This document shows, piece after piece, positions 19,028 to 27,877 of a stretch of DNA of 64,000 bases. Every line of letters starts with the position of its first letter. Within the stretch, counting starts at the first letter, position 1. This DNA comes from Rhizobium sp. RU20A (GTDB lineage Bacteria; Pseudomonadota; Alphaproteobacteria; Rhizobiales; Rhizobiaceae). Both the position numbers and the translations under genes were made by a program. The notes beneath the pieces are model-generated. The model was given only the letters and a program-made list of their open reading frames with translations. It was not told the DNA's origin and made no database searches. The DNA lies in NCBI RefSeq assembly GCF_900155885.1, contig NZ_FTMB01000003.1:186001-250000 (forward strand), given 5' to 3'.

Positions 19028-19208
19028 GTTCGCATTCCTTTCGAGCAGTCTGGCGACCTTGAAAAGCCGGCATGAAGCCGCGACGTTGTCGGCGCGATCC
19101 CTGCCCGAGACAAGCGGCGCGGCTAGAAAACCTGACAAAACGGGTTAACAATTCTGTGAATGTCAGGTATGGCGGCGCTTCATCATTTGCTATGCCGGAG
19201 CCAACGAG

Positions 19209-19559
19209 ATGACAGACCGCACGCCTGCCGATGCCCACCCCGCCGCGGCCAAGCCGCGCGTGACGATCCTCTTTTGCACCCAATGCAACTGGCTGCTGCG
19301 CGCCGGCTGGATGGCGCAGGAGTTGTTGCAGAGCTTTCCGGAGAGCCTTGCCGAAGTTGCCCTCATTCCCGGCACCGGCGGCGCTTTCGAAATACGGGTC
19401 GACGATGCGCTGCTCTGGGAGCGCAAGCGGGACGGGGGCTTTCCGGGACCGAAGGAGTTGAAGCAGCGCTTGCGTGATATCATCGACCCCGAACGGGATC
19501 TCGGCCACACCGACCGCGTTGATAGCGCCCATAAGGCGGACAGCAGCACTGACCGCTAG
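19209..19559 (+). CDS. SelT/SelW/SelH family thioredoxin-like protein
   Basis: A 116-residue protein of the Rdx/SelW family. The redox motif is Cys23-x-x-Cys26 (FCTQCNW), with cysteine where animal homologues carry selenocysteine. GTGGAFEIRVDD and GGFPGPKELKQRLRD are the family's second conserved blocks. It is cytoplasmic and probably handles thiol redox exchange. The ATG follows GGAGCCAACGAG. The last 25 residues are polar and unlike the family core. Confidence 0.9.
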   Translation: MTDRTPADAHPAAAKPRVTILFCTQCNWLLRAGWMAQELLQSFPESLAEVALIPGTGGAFEIRVDDALLWERKRDGGFPGPKELKQRLRDIIDPERDLGHTDRVDSAHKADSSTDR

Positions 19560-19652
19560 CGCGGAAATTTGCGCGGTGGGTGGCCCGTGACACCCACCTC
19601 GCCGCTTTACGACGGTTTTTCAACACCAGACGCAAAAATCCAATTTTCCGTG

Positions 19653-19681
19653 TTGACACTTCCGCGTCGGAACCGTACACC
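19653..19681 (+). promoter_or_regulatory. sigma-70-type promoter of the tRNA-Leu gene
   Basis: A perfect -35 TTGACA (19653-19658), a 17-base spacer and a weaker -10 TACACC (19676-19681). The expected transcript start is about four bases before the mature tRNA 5' end. Confidence 0.65.
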
Positions 19682-19691
19682 CCGCTCCGTC

Positions 19692-19776
19692 GCCCAGATG
19701 GCGGAATTGGTAGACGCGCAGGTTTCAGGTACCTGTGCCGCGAGGCGTGGAGGTTCGAGTCCTCTTCTGGGCACCA
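19692..19776 (+). tRNA. tRNA-Leu (CAG anticodon)
   Basis: An 85-base tRNA with a seven-base-pair acceptor stem (GCCCAGA with TCTGGGC), discriminator A and encoded CCA. The anticodon stem CAGGT/ACCTG encloses TTCAGGT with CAG at 19726-19728. A long variable arm (class II tRNA) and the TTCGAGT T-loop are present. It reads CUG codons. Confidence 0.97.
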
Positions 19777-20301
19777 TTTCCCTTCAAGTTTGATGCTGCT
19801 TCATGCGGTCCTTCGTGCCTTACGACGGCGTGACGGACATGGTGTTGTGGCGCCTTCTGTAGGAAGGTCCACCGTGGGCACGCGTGGCAACCTCTTCTTC
19901 GAAAACATGACGGGCTCGAGAAACTCTCAAGCAACCCGCCGAATCTCAGCCCTGGCGTGCCGCCAGCCCCACTGTGTTGCCACTCCCGGTCATCATATCT
20001 TCTATTTAAGTCACTCCTGACGAATTTGAATGGCTCGATTCATTCTTGTTTAAAGGCACATCGCTAGGCTCGACGTGTCAGGATGATGCGCCGGCATGAG
20101 GCTGGTGCGGCGAGGGCAAATCGCTCCCCTTGGCGGCGCGCGTTCCCTTCTGCCCGTTCGGCAAGGACACGCTGCAAGCCGGTGCTCAGGACAGTGCCGC
20201 GCGCTCGACAGAGCGTGCTCCACCCACGCAACGTCGCCTTTCCCTGACATGCCAGAGTTGTTCCTGCCGCGTCGTCGCGGCGCCAAGTTTCGGAGCCGCC
20301 C
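19777..20301. other. 525-base gap without a recognisable gene
   Basis: Between tRNA-Leu and the next gene I see no frame with a credible start, no RNA family and no copy of the tRNA 3' end that would mark an integrated element. The promoter of the signalling operon at 20302 is probably at its right end. Confidence 0.5.
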
Positions 20302-20814
20302 ATGTGCATCGTGGTGAAACGAGCCATTCTCGCTGCGTGTGTTATTCTGTCGACAAGCCTGCCGGCCATGGCGCTCGACAAGCCGACCGGCGAGGTCATC
20401 CTCACGATTGTCGGCAAGGACCTCAAGCATCCCAATGCCCCTGGCGCGGCAGAGTTCGATCTAGCCATGCTTGAGTCCTTGAACGGGCGCAGCGGCACGA
20501 TGGAAACGCCGTGGACCGAGGGCAAGACAACCTTCTCCGGCCCGCTCCTGCGCGCCGTGCTGGAGGCCGCCGGCGCTGAGGGCGAAAAGCTGAAGGTTCG
20601 GGCGCTGAATGACTACGTCGCAGAAGTTCCGATCAGCGACGCCGACACGCTCGACACCATGCTTGCCACGCGGATGAACGGCGAGATCATGTCTGTCCGC
20701 AACAAGGGTCCGATCTTTCTCATCTACCCGTTCGATCTCGACAAGAGCCTCTACAACGAGAAGTATTTCTCCCGCTCGGTGTGGCAGATCAAGGCGATCG
20801 AGGTAGAGCCTTGA
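20302..20814 (+). CDS. periplasmic sulfite-oxidase-fold (molybdopterin-domain-like) protein
   Basis: A 170-residue exported protein with a signal peptide ending near residue 24 (PAMA). The mature part resembles the oxidoreductase molybdopterin-binding domain (TTFSGPLLRAVLEAAGA, LNDYVAEVPISD, RNKGPIFLIYPFD). It has no cysteine in the mature part, so the pterin-molybdenum ligand of true enzymes is missing. It is probably a cofactor-free sensor or binding module. The histidine kinase gene overlaps its stop by four bases, so it is likely a periplasmic partner of that kinase. Confidence 0.85.
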   Translation: MCIVVKRAILAACVILSTSLPAMALDKPTGEVILTIVGKDLKHPNAPGAAEFDLAMLESLNGRSGTMETPWTEGKTTFSGPLLRAVLEAAGAEGEKLKVRALNDYVAEVPISDADTLDTMLATRMNGEIMSVRNKGPIFLIYPFDLDKSLYNEKYFSRSVWQIKAIEVEP

Positions 20815-23063
20815 GCGAGCAGTCCCGACAAAGCGGCGACATCATCCGGAAAGCCAGTAGGGCAACCGTTCTGCTGCAGGGTTTTTCGGCCGTTCTGCTG
20901 TTGCTGCTCGGCCTGATCCTTTACGAGATTTCAAACCGCTATGCCTCGCTTGAGGACGGCATTCGGGAAAATTCGCTGTGGTCGGTCTTTCAACTTGATC
21001 GCGAGACACGCCAGTTGACCGAACTGCTGTCCGACACGCTGCACCACCCCGCAACCTGGCGCGTCGCCAGCAAGGATCTGTCGAATCGATTCGACATCCT
21101 TTATTCCCGCATGACGATTCTCGAGCAAGCCAGCTTTGAACAAAGCTTTGCCAGTGATGCCAACATCCTCGGCAACATCGCCACGGTGAAGACGAGCCTC
21201 GGCGTGCTGACACCCTTCTTCGATCGTCTGGCGGCAGGCGAATCTCTATCCTATGCCGAGCTTTTTCGCACCGCGAACGTGGCGCGCGGCATGGTGCGCC
21301 AGACCGGAGACCTGCTGACGCTGGCCAACTCGACCGTCTCGACAGCACGTGCCGACGCGCGCGACGACTTGCTGGCCATCCAGATCAAGGCCGGCGTCGT
21401 GATCGGCCTTCTGGTCGTCTGCGTGCTCTTCCTGATCGTCACGCTGCGCCGGCAACTGAGCTCGGTCCGCGACGCGGGCCTCAGTCTCGAAACCATGGCG
21501 AATGCTCTGAGCGCCGCCTATCTCGATGCACAGGCCGGCAACAGCGCGAAGTCGCAGTTCCTCGCCACGATCGGTCATGAGGTGCGCACCCCGCTCAACG
21601 CGATCCTCGGCACGGCCGAACTTCTCGAACTCTCTGCCTTGCCGGCCGATACGCGTCACAACGTCCAGACGATCCGCCGGTCGGGCCAGTCGCTTCTCGA
21701 GATCATCAATGAAATTCTCGACTTCGCAAAGATCGAGAACGGCAAGATGGAAATCGAGCTGCATCCGGTCAACGTTCTTGCGCTCGCCACCGATGTCGCC
21801 GACATGATCCGCGACCGGGCGGCCGAAAACGGCAATACGATGCGCTTCCTGGCGCCGGAAAGCCTTTCGGCGCCCTGGGTTCTGTCCGACGCCACGCGCC
21901 TGCGGCAGGTGCTGCTCAATCTGTTGAGCAATGCCGTGAAATTCACGCGCGGGGGTAGCGTCACGCTGGAGATCCGCGAGTTCCGGGAAGATGGCCGTCT
22001 CTGGTTCGGCGCCGATGTCTCCGATACCGGGATCGGCATTGATGCCGACGGCCTGACGAAACTCTTCCAGCCGTTTTCCCAGGTCGACGCCAGCATCACG
22101 CGCCGCTTTGGCGGAACCGGGCTTGGACTGACGATCTGCAAGGAGATCGTCGAGACGCTTGGCGGCCGGATCGGCGTGCGCTCCACAAAGGGCGAAGGCT
22201 CCACCTTCTGGTTCGAACTGCCCGTGACCGAGGCCTCCGCCCCGGTCTATCGTCCCACGGTTGCCGATGCCGTATCGCAGCGGCTGCAGCCAATGCAGGT
22301 TCTGCTTGTCGAGGACAATGCCGTGAACCAGGACGTGGCGATGCGCTATCTCAAGCACATGGGACACACGGTCACCATTGCCAATGATGGCACCGAGGCT
22401 GTGACACTGGCGGCCGGGCAAAGATTCGATCTCATTTTGATGGACATGCACATGCCGAAAATGGACGGCATTGAGGCGACGCGGCGCATCCGCGCTGCCG
22501 AGGCCGACCTTGGTGACGGCCAGCACACGCCGATCGTTGCCATGACGGCGAACGCGTCCGACCGGGACAGAAACCTGTGCCTCGAAGCCGGCATGGACGA
22601 CTTCCAATCCAAGCCGATTTCTCTAAAGACCCTGCAGACTGTATTCCGGCGCTATGGCACGCCTGACACGGAGACGGCACCGCCGAATGACGGGGTGACG
22701 GACGCTTCGCCCGAAACAGCTGTGGCGCGCAACGCGGCCAGCGACATCGATGCGGTAGAGCCGCTCTTTGCGGAACGGAGGGCCGAGGTCATTTCGGTGC
22801 TCGGCGAGGAAGACTTCGCCGCCCTCGTCGGCTCCTTCTTCGAGGACGCGGATGCCTTGCTCAAGGAACTGGCACACATCGAGACGCTCGACCCGGCCAT
22901 CGGCGACCAGATTCTTCACACATTGCGGGGCGCGGCCAGCAATATCGGACTTCAAAGCCTTGCGCAGCGGTGCCAGGACTTGCGCCACCAGCGCGTGCAG
23001 GCAGGCGATATCGAGAAACTATCGGAAGATATTGCCGATATGAAACAAAGACTTGCCGCATAG
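20811..23063 (+). CDS. hybrid sensor histidine kinase with receiver and HPt domains
   Basis: A 750-residue inner-membrane kinase. Two membrane helices (about 20-40 and 198-216) bracket a periplasmic sensor of about 155 residues. The HisKA box GHEVRTPLN gives His256. An HATPase domain with NLLSNAVKF and GGTGLGLTI follows, then a receiver with Asp545 (LILMDMHMP) and a C-terminal HPt domain with His703 (LHTLRGAASNIG). The start is TTG at 20811, overlapping the upstream stop (TTGA) behind GAGGTAGAGCC; an upstream GTG is less likely. The HPt probably passes phosphate to the HD-GYP regulator next door. Confidence 0.92.
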   Translation: MSEQSRQSGDIIRKASRATVLLQGFSAVLLLLLGLILYEISNRYASLEDGIRENSLWSVFQLDRETRQLTELLSDTLHHPATWRVASKDLSNRFDILYSRMTILEQASFEQSFASDANILGNIATVKTSLGVLTPFFDRLAAGESLSYAELFRTANVARGMVRQTGDLLTLANSTVSTARADARDDLLAIQIKAGVVIGLLVVCVLFLIVTLRRQLSSVRDAGLSLETMANALSAAYLDAQAGNSAKSQFLATIGHEVRTPLNAILGTAELLELSALPADTRHNVQTIRRSGQSLLEIINEILDFAKIENGKMEIELHPVNVLALATDVADMIRDRAAENGNTMRFLAPESLSAPWVLSDATRLRQVLLNLLSNAVKFTRGGSVTLEIREFREDGRLWFGADVSDTGIGIDADGLTKLFQPFSQVDASITRRFGGTGLGLTICKEIVETLGGRIGVRSTKGEGSTFWFELPVTEASAPVYRPTVADAVSQRLQPMQVLLVEDNAVNQDVAMRYLKHMGHTVTIANDGTEAVTLAAGQRFDLILMDMHMPKMDGIEATRRIRAAEADLGDGQHTPIVAMTANASDRDRNLCLEAGMDDFQSKPISLKTLQTVFRRYGTPDTETAPPNDGVTDASPETAVARNAASDIDAVEPLFAERRAEVISVLGEEDFAALVGSFFEDADALLKELAHIETLDPAIGDQILHTLRGAASNIGLQSLAQRCQDLRHQRVQAGDIEKLSEDIADMKQRLAA

Positions 23064-23205
23064 TTTGATACGTCGTGTTCCGAATTTCTTCAGAGTTTCA
23101 AGGCAATAAGAAGGAAGAGTGGCAGGACTTGTTTCAAAAGGGGCAGGACTTGCCGACAACCGTAACGGTCGAACCATCGCTCACGGTTCTCAGGGAGATA
23201 AGGCC

Positions 23206-24297
23206 ATGCGCATTCTGCTGGTGGACGACAACAAGACCAATCTCGGTTTCCTGACCAAGCTGGTGGAAAAGCTGCCGGGTTGCGTGCCCCTGCCCTATCA
23301 GGCTCCGGACGCAGTCCTTGCCGACATGCCGGGCCTCGATTTCGATATCGGCATCATCGACTTCCAGATGCCGGTCTATAACGGTATCGAACTGATGACG
23401 GAAATCGCGCGCTTCGAGAAATACCGCGACAAGCCGATCGTCTTCGTGACCGCTGACACGGATACAGCAACGCGCATGTCGGCGCTCAATGCCGGCGCCA
23501 TCGATTTTCTGACCAAGCCGGTCAACCCGCTGGAGTTTCTGGCCCGCGTGCGCAATCTGATCGCGCTGGTCGAGGCGCGCAACAAACTGACTGACCGCGC
23601 AGAATGGCTGCGTACGGAGGTGGAAAAGGCGGTACGCGAGATCCGCGAGCGCGAAGAGGAAATCATCGAGCGCCTGATGATCGCCGCCAGCTACAAGGAC
23701 TCGGAGACGGCGCGCCATACCAAGCGCGTTGCCGCCTATTCCGAAGCCATCGCGCTGGAATACGGGCTGAGCAAGGAGTTTGCCGCGGATATCCGGCTTG
23801 CCTCCCCCATGCATGACATCGGCAAAGTGGCCATTCCCGATGCGGTCCTGCTCAAGAAGGGCAAACTGACGGAGCAGGAATTTGCGGCCATGCAGACCCA
23901 TACGATCGTTGGCTGCGACATTCTAAAGGAATCGAAGTCGAGCCTGCTGAAGCTGGCGGCCGAAATCGCCGGCAGCCACCATGAGCGCTGGGACGGCCAG
24001 GGTTATCCGCGCCGCCTCGCCGCCGAGGAGATTCCGCTTGTTGGCCGCATCGTCGCGATTGCCGACAATTTCGACGCGCTGACGACTTCGCGCCCCTACA
24101 AGGAAGCCTGGAGCGTGGAACGGACCGTCCATCACATTGTGGAGCGCGCCGGCTCGCAGTTCGACCCGGTCTGCGTCGATGCCTTCAAGCGTGCCCTGCC
24201 CGCCATTCTCAGCATCATGCTGAACAATCTGGAACGCGATGTGATGGCAGAGCCGACGGACGAGACCATCGCGATCGCCAAGAGCGCGGCGGCCTGA
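23206..24297 (+). CDS. response regulator with HD-GYP c-di-GMP phosphodiesterase domain
   Basis: A 363-residue RpfG-type protein. The receiver domain (1-120) has Asp7/Asp8, phospho-acceptor Asp52 (IIDFQMP) and Lys104 (FLTKP). A linker coiled coil (about 135-160) leads to the HD-GYP domain with His203-Asp204 (MHDIGK) and Gly266-Tyr267-Pro268 (DGQGYP), which hydrolyses cyclic di-GMP. I chose the ATG at 23206, behind GGGAGATAAGG, because it directly opens the receiver domain. It lies 142 bases after the hybrid kinase and is its likely output. Confidence 0.93.
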   Translation: MRILLVDDNKTNLGFLTKLVEKLPGCVPLPYQAPDAVLADMPGLDFDIGIIDFQMPVYNGIELMTEIARFEKYRDKPIVFVTADTDTATRMSALNAGAIDFLTKPVNPLEFLARVRNLIALVEARNKLTDRAEWLRTEVEKAVREIREREEEIIERLMIAASYKDSETARHTKRVAAYSEAIALEYGLSKEFAADIRLASPMHDIGKVAIPDAVLLKKGKLTEQEFAAMQTHTIVGCDILKESKSSLLKLAAEIAGSHHERWDGQGYPRRLAAEEIPLVGRIVAIADNFDALTTSRPYKEAWSVERTVHHIVERAGSQFDPVCVDAFKRALPAILSIMLNNLERDVMAEPTDETIAIAKSAAA

Positions 24298-24338
24298 CAC
24301 GACACGGCGTCCCTCAGCGGGACGCGCGTGTCCCGATC

Positions 24339-25370
24339 CTAATTGACCGTGACGGGCTTGGAGCGCATGCGCGAGACCGTTTCCCTCTCGGCGCGCTTGC
24401 AGCGCATCGGCGGCAGACCGCGATCCATGAGGTCCATATCCTCCAGGACCATGTCGCCCATTTTGAAGAAGGCACTGTCGAGGGCGCCGGCCCGATGGGC
24501 GGAGCGCAGGAAGCCCCTCAACCCACGCACCGGATGGTCGAGCGGCAGCGGCTCTTCGGGAAAGACGTCGCTGGCCGCAACAATATGCCCGGAAGCCACC
24601 ACCGTCATCAGCGCATCGAAGTCCACGACCCCGGCGCGGCTGAGAAGGATGAAGGCCGAGCCCTTCCGCATGCGGGCAAAGGCATCCGCCCCAAGAAAAC
24701 CCTGGTTCTCCGAGGTGACGGAAGCGACGACGAAGACGAAATCGGACTGCGCGAGCACCGTGTCGAGATCGGCCGGCTCCACCCCCTGATCGATCAGCAG
24801 CGAACGCGGCTGCCAGGGATCGAAAACGCGGGTGCGGCAGCGGAAACCGGCGAGAACGCGGTTCAGCGCCTTGCCGAGATCGCCGAAGCCGATGATGCCC
24901 ACCTCGGCGCCGGAGAGAAGCCGCGCGGAGCGATTGCCCTCACCGCCCCACAGTTCGCGCCCTTCCCGGAAATCGAGGTCGGCATCAACGATGCCGCGCG
25001 CCAGATTGAGCGCCATGGCAAGACCCAGTTCCGCGACGGGCTCTGCGAAAACCTGCCCCGTGGTAACGACATGAATGCCGCGCGCAAACAGCACGTCGTA
25101 GGGCATATTGTTGATGAGGTTGCTTTCCACATTCAGGATGCACCGCAGCGACGTCATGGCGTCAAGCGCCGTGTGGTCAAGCGGCGGCTGGCCAATGATA
25201 TAGCGCACCCGCGCCAGAACGGCCGGATCGAGCCCGGCGACCGCCTCCGCCGCGACTTCCAGCACATTATAATTCGCATGGAGAGCCTTGCGGGCTTCGG
25301 GCGTGAAAATCAGGTCCAGCGTTCGTGGTTCCGGGGCGCTGATCACCAGCGGACGGACGGCATGCGTCAT
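24339..25370 (-). CDS. D-isomer-specific 2-hydroxyacid dehydrogenase family protein
   Basis: A 343-residue NAD-dependent dehydrogenase. The catalytic half begins VISAPEPRTLDLIF. The Rossmann half carries VGIIGFGDLGKALNRVL near residue 165, and SVTSENQGFLG and LLSRAGVVDFDAL match the family's later blocks. The usual catalytic histidine is replaced or shifted (GFLRSAHRAGA). The ATG at 25370 has a strong AAGGAGA site. The substrate is unknown; phosphoglycerate, glyoxylate or hydroxypyruvate are typical for the family. Confidence 0.88.
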   Translation of the reverse strand: MTHAVRPLVISAPEPRTLDLIFTPEARKALHANYNVLEVAAEAVAGLDPAVLARVRYIIGQPPLDHTALDAMTSLRCILNVESNLINNMPYDVLFARGIHVVTTGQVFAEPVAELGLAMALNLARGIVDADLDFREGRELWGGEGNRSARLLSGAEVGIIGFGDLGKALNRVLAGFRCRTRVFDPWQPRSLLIDQGVEPADLDTVLAQSDFVFVVASVTSENQGFLGADAFARMRKGSAFILLSRAGVVDFDALMTVVASGHIVAASDVFPEEPLPLDHPVRGLRGFLRSAHRAGALDSAFFKMGDMVLEDMDLMDRGLPPMRCKRAERETVSRMRSKPVTVN

Positions 25371-25477
25371 TTCCGATTCTCCTTGGCCCGGAAGGCCATC
25401 CTCCTGCGCGCCCACTGCAGGCGCGCATCCTCATCTCACGCTCTGGTTATCGCGTTCGACGCCAGCGGGGAAGAGAC

Positions 25478-25807
25478 CTACCAGGGAAGGCCGCGCTGGA
25501 TGCGATCCCGGTTCAGCGGCAGGCGATCGCTCTCGAAGGTGACGCCGTCCTTCACGCAGCGGTAGCGTCGCTCGTAGCGCGGGGCGTTGGTCGGCTCGAA
25601 GGGAAAGTCGCGCTCGATGAAAACCTCTTCGCAGACCGGCGGCGCATCCTGCGGCGGCACATCCGCCGGCGGCTTCACACCGGGGAGATCTCGGAAGGCA
25701 TCGGCAAGGGCAGGCTGCGGATTTTTCAGCGACGTGGCGCCGGCAAAGTCCGGCGCAAGGGAGGCGACGGCCAGGGCAGCGTAGCAAGCATAGCGTACGA
25801 TCTTCAT
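25478..25807 (-). CDS. small secreted protein, unknown function
   Basis: A 109-residue protein with a signal peptide (MKIVRYACYAALAVASLA, cleavage near residue 24). The mature part is proline-rich at first (VKPPADVPPQDAPP) and then carries two cysteines (VCEEVF and RYRCVKDG) that could form a disulfide in the periplasm. I recognise no family. The ribosome site is weak; the start was set by the signal peptide. Confidence 0.65.
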   Translation of the reverse strand: MKIVRYACYAALAVASLAPDFAGATSLKNPQPALADAFRDLPGVKPPADVPPQDAPPVCEEVFIERDFPFEPTNAPRYERRYRCVKDGVTFESDRLPLNRDRIQRGLPW

Positions 25808-25922
25808 GATATGAATGTCACTGCCTCGTGTCCCGCTCTCCGGCATCCTCCTGATTCATATATCCCGCCCGGGACGAATGGGGTATAGGCGGACAATCAC
25901 GATGCACTGAACGAGGATTTCC

Positions 25923-26549
25923 ATGACCGCCACCATCCGGTACCACGAAGGCGATATTCCGGCAGCCGACGCGGCTCGCTATACCGATGCGATCGCCATC
26001 GATACCGAAACGCTGGGCCTTGTGCCGCGCCGCGACCGCCTGTGCGTGGTGCAGCTCTCGCCCGGCGACGGCACGGCGGATGTGATCCGCATCGCCGCCG
26101 GCCAGAAGGACGCGCCTAACCTCGTCGCCATGCTGGCCGATCCCGCCCGTCAGAAGATCTTTCACTTCGGCCGCTTCGACATCGCCGTGCTGTATCATAC
26201 CTTTGGCGTCACCACGGCTTCGGTCTTCTGCACGAAGATCGCCTCGCGTCTGACCCGCACCTATACGGATCGCCACGGGCTGAAGGACAATCTGAAGGAA
26301 CTTCTGGAGATCGACATTTCCAAGCAGCAGCAGTCTTCCGACTGGGCCGCCGACACGCTGTCGTCCGCCCAGCTCGAATATGCCGCTTCCGATGTGCTGC
26401 ACCTTCATGCCCTGCGCGACAAGCTCGCCTATCGCCTCGTTCGCGACGGCCGCCAGGAGATGGCCGAAGCCTGCTTTGCCTTCCTGCCCACGCGCGCCAA
26501 GCTCGACCTGCTGGGCTGGGAAGAAACCGACATTTTCGCGCATAGCTGA
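25923..26549 (+). CDS. rnd: ribonuclease D (short form, without HRDC)
   Basis: A 208-residue 3'-5' exoribonuclease of the DEDDy group. Asp27 and Glu29 are in AIDTET, the second Asp in HFGRFD, and the Tyr and last Asp in LEYAASDVLHLH. The HRDC RNA-binding domain of E. coli RNase D (about 375 residues) is absent, as in many alphaproteobacterial homologues. It probably trims tRNA and other small RNA 3' ends. The ATG follows GAGGATTTCC. Confidence 0.92.
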   Translation: MTATIRYHEGDIPAADAARYTDAIAIDTETLGLVPRRDRLCVVQLSPGDGTADVIRIAAGQKDAPNLVAMLADPARQKIFHFGRFDIAVLYHTFGVTTASVFCTKIASRLTRTYTDRHGLKDNLKELLEIDISKQQQSSDWAADTLSSAQLEYAASDVLHLHALRDKLAYRLVRDGRQEMAEACFAFLPTRAKLDLLGWEETDIFAHS

Positions 26550-26567
26550 GCCCGAGGGGCTTGCAGA

Positions 26568-26726
26568 TCAAACGGTGCGCACACTCAACTCGACGACCCG
26601 CTTGCCGCGCGAGGTCTCGGGATTGGGCGCGTCATGGCCCGCAACAAGTTGATCGACGGTCTGGAAAAGCCAGGACCAGAACAGCAGGCAGCTCAGCGCG
26701 GCGATGATGAAATACTGAATTCGCAT
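26568..26726 (-). CDS. 52-residue single-pass membrane protein, unknown
   Basis: A short open frame convergent with the RNase D gene. Residues 3-22 (QYFIIAALSCLLFWSWLF) form one hydrophobic helix and the remaining 30 residues are polar, giving a small inner-membrane protein with a soluble tail ending in VRTV. No clear ribosome site precedes the ATG, so the call rests on the amphipathic layout alone. Confidence 0.45.
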   Translation of the reverse strand: MRIQYFIIAALSCLLFWSWLFQTVDQLVAGHDAPNPETSRGKRVVELSVRTV

Positions 26727-27028
26727 AGGTGCAACATAGGGTGATTTGCGGCGCGATCATGCTCACAACCGCTCACGATTTTTTGTCGAGACGCGGACAA
26801 CAGACTGCCAATGACCGGATTGACAGAGCGATTCGACCGTCGACCCGCGCCGGCACATCATCGCGACGGTCGTCGCGCAGAAAACATCGCTCCAATCGAT
26901 CAGCTCGATAGCGGTTGGTAGGAAACAGCGTCGGAAAGGCGCCGCTCAAACGTGAGCGCTGCAAAACCGCCTCACCGCAAAATCCTGCCCTGCGAATGAC
27001 CAATCAAGACGGCATTTTTCGGTAAATT
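26727..27028. other. 302-base gap without a recognisable gene
   Basis: Between the small membrane protein and tRNA-Ala I see no credible coding frame, hairpin with a T run, or known RNA. Sequence composition is close to that of the flanks. Confidence 0.45.
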
Positions 27029-27104
<76 letters not shown>

Positions 27105-27256
27105 ATCAGGGTGCCGGTTTTTCTCCGGCCCGGGTGACCTCCGAAGCGTTCGCCTCGGGAAGTGCGGTCTCATTAAAGCCGCTGATCGGCCTTGGCAAGT
27201 CGAAAAATTCCGTCTTGCCGATTTTTTTCGCCACGGCCATGTTTTTTAGCCGGGCA

Positions 27257-27279
27257 GGGATTGGCATAGGGCCAATCCC
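27257..27279 (-). terminator. hairpin downstream of the FYDLN gene
   Basis: A 9-bp inverted repeat GGGATTGGC / GCCAATCCC with a 5-base loop lies 17 bases after the stop. The T run on the minus strand is weak, so it may be a terminator or an RNA 3' end stabiliser. Confidence 0.5.
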
Positions 27280-27295
27280 CTTGTCCGATAAGGAC

Positions 27296-27685
27296 TTAGA
27301 CGTCGTCGTCGTCGTCGGATACGCCGATGATGCCGCTCATGTCGTCGTCATCTTCGTCTTCGTCAGCTTCCAGGAAGGTGTCGTCGTCGTCGCCGTCGAT
27401 TTCCACGTCGTCGTCACCGAGATCGGGAATGTCATCGCCGCCCGATGCATCCTCGTCGGCCTCTTCCAGCGAGACCAGTTCGACTTCCGTGTTTTCGGTA
27501 TCGACTTCCGTGACGTCCTCTTCCTCTTCCTTCTCGAGGACCTTGGCGACCGACGTCTCCTCGAAGAAGGAGAGCGGGTAGGACTTGCCCGTGTAGGGCG
27601 ACACGATCGGGTCGCGGTTCAGGTCATAGAACTTCTTGCCCGTTTCCGGGTCGATGCGCTTTGTTCCAAGTTCCGGTTTTACCAC
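27296..27685 (-). CDS. FYDLN acid-rich family protein (TIGR02300)
   Basis: A 129-residue cytoplasmic protein of the alphaproteobacterial TIGR02300 family. Residues 1-50 hold the conserved block ELGTKRIDPETGKKFYDLNR and SPYTGKSYP. The remaining 80 residues are a disordered acidic tail with long Asp/Glu runs. The function is unknown; a nucleic-acid mimic or chaperone-like role is only a guess. It is divergent from cmk, with 192 bases between. Confidence 0.93.
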   Translation of the reverse strand: MVKPELGTKRIDPETGKKFYDLNRDPIVSPYTGKSYPLSFFEETSVAKVLEKEEEEDVTEVDTENTEVELVSLEEADEDASGGDDIPDLGDDDVEIDGDDDDTFLEADEDEDDDDMSGIIGVSDDDDDV

Positions 27686-27877
27686 GGTGCAGCCTCGTCA
27701 ATGGCCGGTTAGTCCGGCGCGGCCGGTTTCCCGGCATGTCAGTGATCAGATGAATAGCGGCCCCATATATCGTCTTGACGGCTTCTGTCAAAGATTAACT
27801 TGGGCCGGAAGAGCCTGCCGCGCCTTGCCGGCCGGGCGAATTTGCGGCAAAGCGGCGTCATTACAAAAGGGATCCGA

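Noticed and set aside
19580-20020. 146-codon open frame through tRNA-Leu
   Set aside because: It crosses a certain tRNA gene and has no homology or ribosome site.
19692-20301. tRNA-Leu as an integration site for a genomic island
   Set aside because: No integrase, no repeated tRNA 3' end, and normal core-type composition on both sides.
27800-27877. N-terminal extension of cmk from an upstream ATG
   Set aside because: The 26 added residues are unlike any cytidylate kinase N-terminus, and the ATG at 27878 directly precedes the P-loop region.
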